From NCBI RefSeq assembly GCF_019104745.1, contig NZ_JAHRWL010000001.1, forward strand, positions 248,001 to 312,000: a stretch of 64,000 nucleotides of DNA, written 5' to 3'. Of this stretch, positions 22,899-31,459 are shown in pieces. The notes under the pieces are model-generated. The model saw only the letters and a program-made list of their open reading frames with translations, was not told the origin of the DNA and ran no database searches. The position numbers and the translations under genes were made by a program. Positions within the stretch are counted from its first letter, which is position 1. Every line of letters begins with the position of its first letter. This DNA comes from Thalassococcus arenae (lineage in GTDB: Bacteria > Pseudomonadota > Alphaproteobacteria > Rhodobacterales > Rhodobacteraceae).

Positions 22899-24623
22899 AT
22901 GTCTGATCGGGCCAAAAGCCATGCGCCCGACGATCTGGCCGCAAAGCCCCGTTGGAGCCGCAGTCTGATCACGCGCATCGCGCTGCTGATGACGCTGGCG
23001 ATGCTGCCGCTCGGGTTGATCTCGGTCTACCAGACCCGAGTGGTCATCGAGGACGCGCGCAGCCTGTCCTCGGCCTCGCTCAAGGCGCGCACGCTGGCGG
23101 CCGCGACCCGCGAACGCGAACTGATCGAAGGCGCCCTGGGTGCGGCCAAGGGACTGGCATCCGTTCTGCCGACGCTGGATGACGATCTCTGCCGCACCGC
23201 GCTTGCGGATTTCGTGTCCGAGAACCCGCTTTACATTTTCGCCGCCTTCACCCGGCCCGATGGCCGAATGGCGTGCAGTTCCACGGGGGCCGTCCGCGAT
23301 TTCTCGGGCAGCGATCGCTTTGCCGCCGCCCGAGACCGGCCGGGGCCGATGGTCTCGGTCGATACCGCCGGCGCGGTGACTGGCGAACATGTCGTGCTTG
23401 CCAGCCACTCTGCGCGGCGCGACGGCGCGTTTTCCGGAATCGTCACGCTTTCGATACCCTATGCGGCGATCAGCGCCCTGCAGGGCGACCCGGACGCGCA
23501 CAAGGATTTCGAACTCGCGTCGATCGATCGCACCGGCAATGTCGTCGCGTCTTCGTCCACCGCGGAACTGGCGCCAATGTTCCTGCCCCGCGATATCCCG
23601 CCGGCGCAGCTTGTCGATCATGCCGACACGACCTTTCTCGCCACCGCCGAAAACGGCGAGGATCGCCACTACGCGGTCGCGCTGACACTTGCGGATTCGC
23701 TGGTTCTTGTCGGCAGTTGGCCGGCCAGTGCTCCGCTAACGGACCAATCGCGACTGGAAGGTACGGTCGCAACCGCGTTTCCGATCCTGATGTGGCTCGC
23801 CGGTGTGGGCGTGGCGTTGTACGGAATGCAGCGTCTGGTGATCCGCCATGTCGCCGGGTTGCGTTCGGCCATGCGCCGGTTCGCGCTTGGCGAAAGGGGT
23901 GCCGTGCCACTGTCGCTGGACGACGCACCCGAGGAACTGAACGAGGCGCAGCGCGCGTTCAACCGTATGGCGCTGCTCATTTCCAAGGCCGAGGCGCGGC
24001 GCGAAAAGGATCTGAAGGACAAGGAGGTTCTGCTGCGCGAAGTTCACCACCGGGTCAAGAACAACCTGCAACTCATCGCATCGATCATCAACATGCAGGC
24101 GCGCAAATCCGCGTCGGAGGACGTCACGCAGGTGCTGGGCCGCTTGCAGCGGCGGGTGCGCAGCATGGCCGTTCTGCACCGGGCGCTGTTCAATAATCCC
24201 GACCAGAGCACGGTCGACGCGACCGAACTGGTCCGCGCGGTGATCGACGACGCGTCGGCACTGGCAGGCAAGCGGCACATGGTCGACCTGACGCTCGATG
24301 ACAGCAAGATCGACCTGGTGCCGGATCAGGCGATGCCGATGTCCCTGTTGGTCGCCGAAATCCTGGCTGAACGGATAGACGGCGCCGATCCGGCGGGCCC
24401 CATCCGGCTGACGCTGGAAGCCGTGAACGACGATCGGCTGCGGCTGACCTTCGATCAGGCCGAGACCCCCCTGCCCGACCGCGACACAGCGGCGGGCGAT
24501 CCGCTTCAGGCGCAACTGACGATGGCGTTCGCCCGCCAATTGAACGCCGAGATGGAAACCTTTTCCGCCGACGGGCGTTCCACAACCATCGTTGAGTTCC
24601 CTAGAACCGTTCCCGCGGCCTGA
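22899..24623 (+). CDS. Membrane HisKA_2 sensor kinase-like protein with degenerate ATPase domain
   Basis: A 574-residue membrane sensor. TM1 at about 24-43, a periplasmic Cache-like sensor domain at 44-285, TM2 at 290-309, HAMP at about 312-362. The HisKA_2 H-box is LLREVHHRVKNNLQLIASII (His383/384) and is intact. The ATP-binding region is not: the N-box position reads SLLVAEILAERID, lacking the Mg-binding Asn of ELVTNA, and the G-box glycines are missing (DPLQAQLTMAFARQL). It may therefore act as a phosphatase or scaffold on PhyR, as reported for the degenerate HisKA_2 protein PhyP of Sphingomonas, rather than as a kinase. It is followed 9 nt later by the phospholipase D gene. Confidence 0.82.
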   Translation: MSDRAKSHAPDDLAAKPRWSRSLITRIALLMTLAMLPLGLISVYQTRVVIEDARSLSSASLKARTLAAATRERELIEGALGAAKGLASVLPTLDDDLCRTALADFVSENPLYIFAAFTRPDGRMACSSTGAVRDFSGSDRFAAARDRPGPMVSVDTAGAVTGEHVVLASHSARRDGAFSGIVTLSIPYAAISALQGDPDAHKDFELASIDRTGNVVASSSTAELAPMFLPRDIPPAQLVDHADTTFLATAENGEDRHYAVALTLADSLVLVGSWPASAPLTDQSRLEGTVATAFPILMWLAGVGVALYGMQRLVIRHVAGLRSAMRRFALGERGAVPLSLDDAPEELNEAQRAFNRMALLISKAEARREKDLKDKEVLLREVHHRVKNNLQLIASIINMQARKSASEDVTQVLGRLQRRVRSMAVLHRALFNNPDQSTVDATELVRAVIDDASALAGKRHMVDLTLDDSKIDLVPDQAMPMSLLVAEILAERIDGADPAGPIRLTLEAVNDDRLRLTFDQAETPLPDRDTAAGDPLQAQLTMAFARQLNAEMETFSADGRSTTIVEFPRTVPAA

Positions 24624-24632
24624 GAGGCAGAC

Positions 24633-26108
24633 ATGTCGGATGAATTCGAGGTCTTCGTCACCGCTGACGAAGCATTTCCGGCTTTCGAGCGCGCCGTTCT
24701 GTCGGCGCAAAGGTCGGTGGTCGCGGGATTTCGCATTTTCGACATGACGACGCGGCTGCGCAGCGCCGAAGCCCGCGCCATCGGAGAGACGTGGTTCGAT
24801 CTGCTGGCGCATGTCATCCGGCGCGGTGTGGCCTTTGACCTGACCGTCAGCGATTTCGATCCGGTCATGGCGACGGAACTGCACCGTCGGGCCTGGACCA
24901 CGGTCCGGCAGGGCGCCGCGCTGGCCGAGATCGCCGATGCAGCGCCTGGCCGTGTCGCGGTTCGTGCGCATATGCATCCCGCCCGTGCCGGCCTTTTGCC
25001 CCGCCTTGCCTTCCTGCCGCTGGTGCTGCGACGGCGCGGCAAGGCCGTTCGCGAGATGCCGCAGGCCGCCCTGTCCCGCGAGGCCATCGGTTTGCAAGAC
25101 GCGTCGCCACCGGATCTCTGTCCGGTCTCGCACCACCAGAAAGTCGCCGTGATCGACGACCGCGTCCTGTATGTCGGGGGGCTGGATCTGAACGATCGGC
25201 GCTACGACACACCCGATCACGACCGGCCCTCGCGGGAAACCTGGTCCGATGTCCAGGTCATCGCCACGGGCAAGGCCGCGCGCGAAGCGCGCCGGCATCT
25301 CGACACCATGGCTCGGGTAACCGCAGGCGAAATCGATCCACCTCCGTTCCGACGATTGAAACGAACGCTGTCGGTGCCGCGTCGGATGCAATTTCCCTTC
25401 GTTTCGCCGCGCACCGTACTGAACGAAATCGAACAGGCGCATCTGCAGGCTTTCGCCGAGGCGCGCCATCTCATCCACATCGAAACGCAATTCTTCCGGT
25501 CTCGGCGCATCGCGGATGGTCTGGCGGAGGCGGCCGCGCGCAATCGCGATCTTTCCGCGCTCGTGATCCTGCCCGGAGCCCCCGACGAACTGGTGCATGA
25601 CGGCAAGACCGGCCTGGACATGCGGTTCGGTCTGTCGCGCGCTCAGGATGCGATCGGAACGGTGCGGGATGCGATGGGCGAACGTGCCCTCTTTGCCGTT
25701 CCCGTGCGCCCGATCCTTGCCGCGCGCTGCGATCTTGCGACACTCGCCGGATCGCCGATGATCCATGTGCACAACAAGGTGCTCGTGCAGGACGACGACC
25801 TTGTGCTGATCGGCTCTGCCAACTTGAACGGACGGGCCCTGCGATGGGACACCGAACTTGCGGTGGATACACGCGCGCCATCCCAGGTCGCGGCTGCGCG
25901 CGCCAAGCTTCTGTCGCATTGGTGGTTCGCCCCGCTGCCCGCCGAGGCCCGCGCGCCCGAAACGCTGTTGGCATGGTGGCGCCGCGAAATCACCCGAAAC
26001 GCGGTGCATCGGCCCGAAAACCGCAGCGGATTCCTGGTGCCCTTCGATGCTGGCAAGACCCGCGATATCGCCCAGCCCCTGCCCGGCGTGACCGAAGACA
26101 TCGTCTGA
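24633..26108 (+). CDS. Phospholipase D-family protein (two HKD motifs)
   Basis: A 491-residue PLD-superfamily enzyme with two HKD active-site motifs: SHHQKVAVIDD followed by YVGGLDLNDRRYD in the N-terminal half, and IHVHNKVLVQDDDLVLIGSA followed by NLNGRAL in the C-terminal half. The two together form one catalytic centre that cleaves or transfers phosphodiester bonds. There is no signal peptide. Candidates are phospholipase D or cardiolipin-synthase-like transphosphatidylation. A possible membrane lipid repair/remodelling role is inferred from the stress context. It starts 9 nt after the HisKA_2 gene and is probably co-transcribed with it. The absence of long N-terminal helices argues against a classical cardiolipin synthase. 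Confidence 0.88.
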   Translation: MSDEFEVFVTADEAFPAFERAVLSAQRSVVAGFRIFDMTTRLRSAEARAIGETWFDLLAHVIRRGVAFDLTVSDFDPVMATELHRRAWTTVRQGAALAEIADAAPGRVAVRAHMHPARAGLLPRLAFLPLVLRRRGKAVREMPQAALSREAIGLQDASPPDLCPVSHHQKVAVIDDRVLYVGGLDLNDRRYDTPDHDRPSRETWSDVQVIATGKAAREARRHLDTMARVTAGEIDPPPFRRLKRTLSVPRRMQFPFVSPRTVLNEIEQAHLQAFAEARHLIHIETQFFRSRRIADGLAEAAARNRDLSALVILPGAPDELVHDGKTGLDMRFGLSRAQDAIGTVRDAMGERALFAVPVRPILAARCDLATLAGSPMIHVHNKVLVQDDDLVLIGSANLNGRALRWDTELAVDTRAPSQVAAARAKLLSHWWFAPLPAEARAPETLLAWWRREITRNAVHRPENRSGFLVPFDAGKTRDIAQPLPGVTEDIV

Positions 26109-26116
26109 GAAGATCG

Positions 26117-26142
26117 GGAACCCAGGGCGCCGGTCCGGCGTT
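26117..26142 (+). promoter_or_regulatory. EcfG-type promoter of the YihY gene
   Basis: GGAAC (26117-26121), N17, CGTT (26139-26142). Predicted leader about 24 nt before ATG 26174. Confidence 0.78.
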
Positions 26143-26173
26143 TCCTAGCTGACCCGACCCGAGGACGCCCCGA

Positions 26174-27160
26174 ATGACGCACGGCCGCAACGCGACACAT
26201 CCGCAAGAGATCCCGGCACGGGGTTGGCTGGACGTGGCGCGCCGCGTCTGGGCGCGGCAGAGCAAGGTCAATCTCGGTCTTCTGGCCGCCGGCATCGCCT
26301 TTTACGGCCTTCTGTCGCTGTTCCCCGGGCTCACCGCGCTGGTCGCGATCACCGGGCTGGTTTTCGACAGCAGCCTTCTGATCGACCATTCCCAGACCAT
26401 CGCCGCGGTCCTGCCCGAAAGCGCGCGCGAACTCGTGCTGGGACAACTGCGCGAGGTCCTCGGCGGGGATGCGGCGTCTCTGACATTGGCGGCCCTGTTC
26501 ACTCTTGCGGTATCGCTGTTTTCGGCGTCGCGCGCGGTGGGCAACCTGATCGCCGGGCTGAACGTGGTCTATGAGGAAAACGAGACACGCGGCATCATCG
26601 CTCTGACAGGGCTCAATATCGTGCTGACGGTATCGCTGGTTCTGGCCTTCCTGGTGTCGCTTCTGGCCATCGCCGCCTTGCCCGTCCTGGCTGGGTGGCT
26701 CGGTGCGCTTGTGCCCGGCGATCTGATCCTCATGGTGCGCTGGCCGATCCTGCTGGCCATCGCTGCCACGGGTATCGCGGTGCTGTACCGGTTCGGGCCG
26801 GACAGGCGGGCGGCGAAATGGCGCTGGCTGTCCCCCGGAGCAACGCTGGCCTGCCTTTTGTGGGTCGCGGGCAGCTTGGGGTTCAACGTCTACGTCCAGA
26901 CCTTCGGATCGTACAACGAAACCTTCGGCGCCCTGGGCGGCGTGATCGTTCTGCTGACCTGGCTGTGGCTGTCGGCCTTCATCCTGCTGCTTGGTGCGCT
27001 TGTGGATGCCGAACTCGAAGCGCAAACCGCCCGGGACAGCACTATCGGACCGGACCGCCCGATGGGCCAGCGTGGAGCGGTAAAGGCCGACACCGTCGCA
27101 CACGGACCCAGCCGAGATCGGATCGGTCCGCCGTCAGAGGTGCGTGGCCATGGCAGCTGA
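26174..27160 (+). CDS. YihY/BrkB-family membrane protein
   Basis: A 328-residue inner-membrane protein with six helices. It carries the YihY/virulence-factor-BrkB signature: LAAGIAFYGLLSLFPGLTAL in helix 1, SLFSASRAVGNLIAGLNVVY, and the C-terminal GSYNETFGALGGVIVLLTWL. The family was once called 'ribonuclease BN', which is a misannotation. Its physiological role is unresolved. A hydrophilic C-terminal tail of about 50 residues is unusual and probably disordered. The EcfG promoter lies just upstream. Confidence 0.9.
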   Translation: MTHGRNATHPQEIPARGWLDVARRVWARQSKVNLGLLAAGIAFYGLLSLFPGLTALVAITGLVFDSSLLIDHSQTIAAVLPESARELVLGQLREVLGGDAASLTLAALFTLAVSLFSASRAVGNLIAGLNVVYEENETRGIIALTGLNIVLTVSLVLAFLVSLLAIAALPVLAGWLGALVPGDLILMVRWPILLAIAATGIAVLYRFGPDRRAAKWRWLSPGATLACLLWVAGSLGFNVYVQTFGSYNETFGALGGVIVLLTWLWLSAFILLLGALVDAELEAQTARDSTIGPDRPMGQRGAVKADTVAHGPSRDRIGPPSEVRGHGS

Positions 27161-27304
27161 TCCGCGGCCGTCGCACAGCCACCATCGGCAGCTTTCCCGT
27201 GATGTGTCACGGGGCCGATCCGTTTTCGAATTTCAACCGGCGCAACGCGGCACTGCGCGCATGCAGGCCTGACCGCGATGCGCCCCAACACAGGAGGCAA
27301 CGCC

Positions 27305-27517
27305 ATGGCTGATCGCCATCGATCCAAGGACGGTCGTCAAGAGACCAGGGAGATGCACGGAGAACCGGGAACCGCCGGGCAGCAAGGCCGCGAGGGCGGT
27401 CGCCTGGCGCGGTCGTTGGGCACCAAGGACGAATTGAAACGCGCCCATGAACGTCCCGCCGGGGCGACCCGCGTCACGAAATCCATGGAAAAGGACAAGG
27501 AAGATCGCAATGGCTGA
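27305..27517 (+). CDS. Small hydrophilin-like protein
   Basis: A 70-residue, strongly hydrophilic protein rich in Gly, Arg, Lys and Glu (EMHGEPGTAGQQGREGGRLA, then KSMEKDKEDRNG), with no hydrophobic core and so likely disordered, resembling bacterial hydrophilins of the stress-tolerance type. No family is recognised with certainty. GGAGG precedes ATG 27305 and its 3' end overlaps the next gene by 8 nt, so the two are translated together. No clear GGAAC box was found upstream. Confidence 0.65.
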   Translation: MADRHRSKDGRQETREMHGEPGTAGQQGREGGRLARSLGTKDELKRAHERPAGATRVTKSMEKDKEDRNG

Positions 27518-27971
27518 CGGCATTCCGCATCGCGCATGGGTCCTGGTCGCGGACGGCGAAAAGGCGCTGTTTCTCGTCAACAAGGGCGATGGCGAACATC
27601 TGCATCTGGTGGTTCGCGACAAGCAGGAACAGGACAACCCGAAGGCACAGGATTGGGCCGCCAACCGGCCGGGACGTTTCAACGATGGCCCCGGCGTGCA
27701 GCGCTCGGCCGTGGACGATACCGACTGGCACGAACTGGAAAAGGAGCGGTTCGCCAAGACCATCGCCGACGATCTCTATCAGGCCGCCCATGCCGGGCGG
27801 TTCGACGCTCTGGTCATCGCCGCCAGCCGACCCGTCCTCAGCGCTCTGCGCAAGGAGATGCATGTCAGCGTCGAGGAAAAGCTGCTGTTCGACGTGCCCA
27901 AGGTGCTGACCAACATGCCGCTGGACGAAATCGAACAGGCGATCCTGCGGGCCACCCGGGATGCCGCGTGA
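27510..27971 (+). CDS. Host-attachment (baeRF12-like) family protein
   Basis: A 153-residue cytoplasmic protein of the 'host attachment protein' family, classed with the bacterial archaeo-eukaryotic release-factor-like superfamily. It has AWVLVADGEKALFLVNKG at the N-terminus, the conserved DTDWHELEKERFAKTIADDL segment and FDALVIAASRPVLSALR. The name comes from an Agrobacterium report; relatives are thought to interact with ribosomes or RNA. ATG 27510 overlaps the hydrophilin-like gene by 8 nt. The next gene, csbD-like, has its own EcfG promoter, which begins 4 nt after this stop. Confidence 0.87.
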   Translation: MADGIPHRAWVLVADGEKALFLVNKGDGEHLHLVVRDKQEQDNPKAQDWAANRPGRFNDGPGVQRSAVDDTDWHELEKERFAKTIADDLYQAAHAGRFDALVIAASRPVLSALRKEMHVSVEEKLLFDVPKVLTNMPLDEIEQAILRATRDAA

Positions 27972-27975
27972 CGCC

Positions 27976-28000
27976 GGAACCGAATGCCGCGCGGCGCGTT
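27976..28000 (+). promoter_or_regulatory. EcfG-type promoter of csbD-like/PNPOx operon
   Basis: GGAAC (27976-27980), N16, CGTT (27997-28000), perfect. Predicted leader about 54 nt before ATG 28062. Confidence 0.88.
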
Positions 28001-28061
28001 GATTCGACATCACGGCTGGGAAACATCCCGCGCCGACACACCGACGACAGGAGCAAAGCAG

Positions 28062-28259
28062 ATGGACAAGGACCGCATCGAAGGCAAATGGACCGAGATC
28101 AAGGGCAAGCTTCGCGAAGCCTATGGCGATCTGACCGACGACGATCTCGAGGAGGCCAAGGGCGACCGCGAGCAATTGGAAGGCAAGCTGCAGCAGAAGC
28201 TGGGCAAGTCCAAGGACGATATCCGCAGCACCGTCGACCGCATCCTCGAGGGTATCTGA
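28062..28259 (+). CDS. CsbD-family stress protein
   Basis: A 65-residue CsbD-like protein. The N-terminal [20 protein letters not shown] is the family consensus (x-W-x-x-x-K-G-K-x-K-E-x-x-G), followed by [20 protein letters not shown]. CsbD in Bacillus is a sigma-B-controlled general stress protein; this is the alphaproteobacterial counterpart under EcfG. Exact function unknown. ACAGGAG upstream of ATG 28062. The stop is 2 nt before the GTG start of the next gene. Confidence 0.95.
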   Translation: MDKDRIEGKWTEIKGKLREAYGDLTDDDLEEAKGDREQLEGKLQQKLGKSKDDIRSTVDRILEGI

Positions 28260-28261
28260 CC

Positions 28262-28777
28262 GTGGCCCGCTTTCCCGAAGACGCAAAGCAAGCCGCCTCG
28301 CAGATGTGGCGGCGTCTGCAAGACACGCGCGCGGGCATGTTGTGGATCACCGGCAGTGACCAGCACCCGCAGCCGATGACCCATTTCGCCGACGAGGAGT
28401 CGGAGGCGATCTGGTTCATCACGGCCGCGGACACCGATCTGGTGGCTGCGCTTGGACCCGGGTCGGAGGCGTCCTTTGTCTACCAGTCCGAAAAGGGCGA
28501 CTATCACGCCTCGATCCGCGGGCCTCTGGTGATCTATCACAGCGACGAAAAGCTCGACGAGCTTTGGAGCACACCCGTCGCCGCCTGGTTCGAGCAGGGT
28601 CGGGACGACCCCCGCGTTACACTGCTGAGGATGACCCCGCGCGAGGCCGCGGTCTGGGCGTCGGACAGCAACCCGGTCCGCGTCGGGTTGAAGATGATGA
28701 ACGCCGCCATGCGTGACGGCGTGGCCGAACCCGATATCGGTGTTCACCGGATCATCGATTTCGCGCAGGCCGCCTGA
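28262..28777 (+). CDS. General-stress FMN-binding split-barrel (PNPOx-like) protein
   Basis: A 171-residue protein of the pyridoxamine 5'-phosphate oxidase-like split-barrel family, 'general stress protein 26' type. It has the barrel pattern AGMLWITGSDQHPQPMTHFA, FITAADTDLVAALGPGSEAS and VYQSEKGDYHASIRGPLVIY, then LWSTPVAAWFEQGRDDPRVT. Members bind FMN, FAD or F420 and act as small redox or flavin-storage proteins. It starts at GTG 28262, 2 nt after csbD, sharing its EcfG promoter. A strong hairpin follows. Confidence 0.9.
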   Translation: MARFPEDAKQAASQMWRRLQDTRAGMLWITGSDQHPQPMTHFADEESEAIWFITAADTDLVAALGPGSEASFVYQSEKGDYHASIRGPLVIYHSDEKLDELWSTPVAAWFEQGRDDPRVTLLRMTPREAAVWASDSNPVRVGLKMMNAAMRDGVAEPDIGVHRIIDFAQAA

Positions 28778-28809
28778 CGCCTCGCGCCTTTCAGTGCGCT
28801 GACGATTGC

Positions 28810-28837
28810 AAGCGCCGGCCCCACGGGGCCGGCGCTT
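28810..28837. terminator. Bidirectional hairpin between convergent genes
   Basis: A 12-13 bp perfect stem (28810-28822 with 28825-28837) with minimal loop, between the stops at 28777 (+) and 28874 (-). It is flanked by AA and TT rather than long T-tracts. Confidence 0.7.
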
Positions 28838-28873
28838 GGTTCGTTCCGCTGGTATGACGGGCAGCAGCTGGCA

Positions 28874-29383
28874 TCACGGGGTGGCCACGCCCGATCGCGC
28901 CAGCCGCAGCACCGCCGAAAGCAGCAGCGCCGCCGAAAGCACGCAAGCCAGTGTTCGGACGGTGTTCCACAAGGTCCAACGGGGCAGATAGGTGCCCGAC
29001 CAGTATTCATGCGCGTCGGGGCCAGTGGCGTCCATTCGGGACAGGGCGTCGTTCATCGGCACGTTGACGGCGACGGTCACACCGAAACAGCCGACAAGAT
29101 AGCTCAGGCCGGCCGCCGTCATCAGCACACCCGCGCCGCCATCGACAAGGATGCCGCCATATCCGGCGATCAGCAACGACACCGGCGCAAGGCCCAGAAA
29201 CAGCGCCATGAAGACCCAGCGGAAAACCTCGCGGTTGATGACCTGCATGGCATCGATACCGCCGGAACCGCCGGTCCGCGCCAGGGACCGCATGAGAAAA
29301 TCCGAAAAGGCCAGGAACACGCCTCCGACCAGGGCATAGGCCAGGATGCAGAACTGCAGGAAAAGGAAAAGGATCGGGGACAT
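28874..29383 (-). CDS. DUF1772 (anthrone-oxygenase-like) membrane protein
   Basis: A 169-residue integral membrane protein with four helices, in the DUF1772 family. It has FVGGVFLAFSDF-like helix 1 (ALVGGVFLAFSDFLMRSLAR), then VINREVFRWVFMALFLGLAP and the family core VAVNVPMNDALSRMD. Some relatives are called anthrone oxygenases. The start is ATG 29383. It is the second gene of a pair with the NmrA-like protein, 60 nt downstream of it. The AraC regulator just upstream on the same strand may control both. Confidence 0.85.
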   Translation of the reverse strand: MSPILFLFLQFCILAYALVGGVFLAFSDFLMRSLARTGGSGGIDAMQVINREVFRWVFMALFLGLAPVSLLIAGYGGILVDGGAGVLMTAAGLSYLVGCFGVTVAVNVPMNDALSRMDATGPDAHEYWSGTYLPRWTLWNTVRTLACVLSAALLLSAVLRLARSGVATP

Positions 29384-29443
29384 GGGTTCGACTCCTCGGG
29401 CATGCAACAGCGCCGGGATCGCATCCATCCCGGCGCTTGGGGT

Positions 29444-30271
29444 TCAGGCCGCGTTTGCCCAGGCGCCCGATGCGGCGGCACCCCGGGCATAGTCGGCGAA
29501 ATCGCGCGGCGGACGGCCCAGGGCGCGCTGGACGCCATCGCAGACATGCGCGTTGCGACCGTCCAGCGTTTCGCGGGCAATGGCGGTGAACACATCGGCC
29601 ACGAAAGGGCCTCCTGCTTCGGCCACATTGGCGTGGAAATCCTCGAAGCTGATGGGGATGTGGCGGATCCGCCGTCCGATAGCCTGTGACAGCGTTTCGG
29701 CCATGTCGGCAAAGCCCATCAGCCGCGGCCCGGTCACCTCGTAAAGCGCACCCCTGTGGCCATCCTCGGCAAGCGCGGTGACCGCCACTTCGGCGATGTC
29801 GTCGATGTCGATGATCGGTTCCCGGATCGCACCGCCCGGCATCGGCAGAACGCCCGAGAGGATCGGATCGCGCAAATAACCTTCGCTGAAATTCTGCGCG
29901 AACCATGACGCCCGGACGAGGGTAAAGTCGATGCCCGAATTGCGCACGACCTCTTCGCCCAGCCGGGCATGGTGCTCGCCACGCCCCGACAGCAGGACAA
30001 TGTGATCGAGACCGGCCGTCTTGGCGGCTTCGCAAAGCCCGGCGACCTTGTCGACGGCTCCCGGGAAGGCCAGATCGGGGTAGTATGTGACATAGGCTTT
30101 CGACACACCGGACAATGCGGGCATCCAGGTTTCCGGCACTTCCCAGTCGAACGGGATCGCGGCGCCGCGCGTGCCACGGCGTACCGGCAGCCCGCGTGCC
30201 TCAAGTCCTGCGACGACGCGTGAACCGGTCTTGCCTGTTGCACCGATGACGAGGATGGGGTCGGTTTTCAT
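29444..30271 (-). CDS. NmrA-like NAD(P)-binding protein
   Basis: A 275-residue atypical short-chain dehydrogenase of the NmrA/quinone-oxidoreductase-2-like group. The dinucleotide-binding loop is VIGATGKTGSRVV (residues 8-20). The Tyr-x3-Lys catalytic pair of classical SDRs is not evident, so it may be a redox sensor or a reductase with an altered active site. Motifs such as HIVLLSGRGEHHARLGEEVV, then RASWFAQNFSEGYL, are usual for this group. AAGGAG precedes ATG 30271. DUF1772 partner downstream. Confidence 0.88.
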   Translation of the reverse strand: MKTDPILVIGATGKTGSRVVAGLEARGLPVRRGTRGAAIPFDWEVPETWMPALSGVSKAYVTYYPDLAFPGAVDKVAGLCEAAKTAGLDHIVLLSGRGEHHARLGEEVVRNSGIDFTLVRASWFAQNFSEGYLRDPILSGVLPMPGGAIREPIIDIDDIAEVAVTALAEDGHRGALYEVTGPRLMGFADMAETLSQAIGRRIRHIPISFEDFHANVAEAGGPFVADVFTAIARETLDGRNAHVCDGVQRALGRPPRDFADYARGAAASGAWANAA

Positions 30272-30376
30272 GGTCTTTCTCCTTGGCTGGGATCGTTGAC
30301 CAAGGGATAGCCGGCGCGGCGGCCTGCGGTATTGACAGCCACTGCCAGCATTTTGACGATCGCCGCCAATCCTGCG

Positions 30377-31381
30377 TCAGGGGTCGATCCGGCCCCTGCG
30401 ATAGCTGGCAGGCGTGTCGCCGACCCAGCGTTTGAACGCGCGGGTGAACGCGCTTTGTTCCGAAAAGCCGGTCAGAAAGGCGATCTCGGCCAAGGAATAG
30501 CGGTCGTCTCGCAACATGCCTTCGGCCAATTCGCGGCGGGTTTGTTCGGTCAGCGTCTGAAATCGGAGACCGCGTTCGGCCAATCGCCTGTGTAGCGAAC
30601 GCGCGCTCAACCCCAGGTCTCGGGCGATGTCGGCCATTTTCGGCAGCCCGGCGCTGAGTGACCGGGCGATCGCATCCTTGGTCCGGGTTTCGAGCGTTTC
30701 GGCGCCTTCGATCTCGGACAGTTCGGCATCCAGATGGGTCAAGAGAAACCGTGTTATCCCGCGATCCCCCAGAGCGTTCCGCTGCGCCAGTGACTCGTCC
30801 GCCACGCGCAGTGCATCAAGTTCGGCACCAAAGCGCACGGGACATCCGAAATAGGCCTCGTGTGCTGCGGTTTCGGCCGGTCCGGCATGGCGCAGCAGAA
30901 CCTCGGCAGGCGCGAACCGCGCGGGCGATACTTGCCGGGCCAGCGACACCGCGCTGGCCAGCGTGGCCTCGTTCGACAACCGCATCCCCAGCCGTCGCGG
31001 GCCGTCGCGATTGAGGATGAACAGCACCGTTCCGTCACCGGGCCGAAGCTCGTACTCGACGACGCTGGTCCACAACCGCGCATAGCGTTCCACCCGCCGG
31101 AACGAGCCGAGCAGATCGGGCGCGGCCTTCCAGGCCAGACCCAGGGCGCCGTATTCGTCGCAACGCATCGACGCCCCGCATCGAAGCGGAAGATCGGTCA
31201 CGTCGGTTTCGTCCGCGATCCGTTCGAGCATACCGTAGTAATCGGTGTCCCGGACCATGACCTTCGGGTCGCAGGGTGCGCATGGATCCAGACCGATTGC
31301 CGAGAGATGCGCATCGCCGTCCACCGCACTGCCCGCGGCGGCCACCATCTTTCGCGCGAAAAGCGACGTGATCAAACCCAT
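30377..31381 (-). CDS. AraC-family regulator with arabinose-binding-type sensor
   Basis: A 334-residue regulator. The N-terminal ligand-binding domain (Arabinose_bd type, about 10-195) has MVRDTDYYGMLERIADETD. The C-terminal AraC double helix-turn-helix lies at about 235-330 (MADIARDLGLSARSLHRRLA; YSLAEIAFLTGFSEQSAFTR, then AFKRWVGDTPASYRR). The start is taken at ATG 31381; a TTG at 31417 would add 12 residues. It ends about 105 nt before the NmrA-like gene, on the same strand, and probably regulates that pair. The inducer is unknown. Confidence 0.85.
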   Translation of the reverse strand: MGLITSLFARKMVAAAGSAVDGDAHLSAIGLDPCAPCDPKVMVRDTDYYGMLERIADETDVTDLPLRCGASMRCDEYGALGLAWKAAPDLLGSFRRVERYARLWTSVVEYELRPGDGTVLFILNRDGPRRLGMRLSNEATLASAVSLARQVSPARFAPAEVLLRHAGPAETAAHEAYFGCPVRFGAELDALRVADESLAQRNALGDRGITRFLLTHLDAELSEIEGAETLETRTKDAIARSLSAGLPKMADIARDLGLSARSLHRRLAERGLRFQTLTEQTRRELAEGMLRDDRYSLAEIAFLTGFSEQSAFTRAFKRWVGDTPASYRRGRIDP

Positions 31382-31459
31382 GACCGGAACGATAAGCGTG
31401 GATGCGGGCGCGACCAAGGGGCCGCGCCCGAATGCAGGTGGACGGATCGGGCTGTTGCC

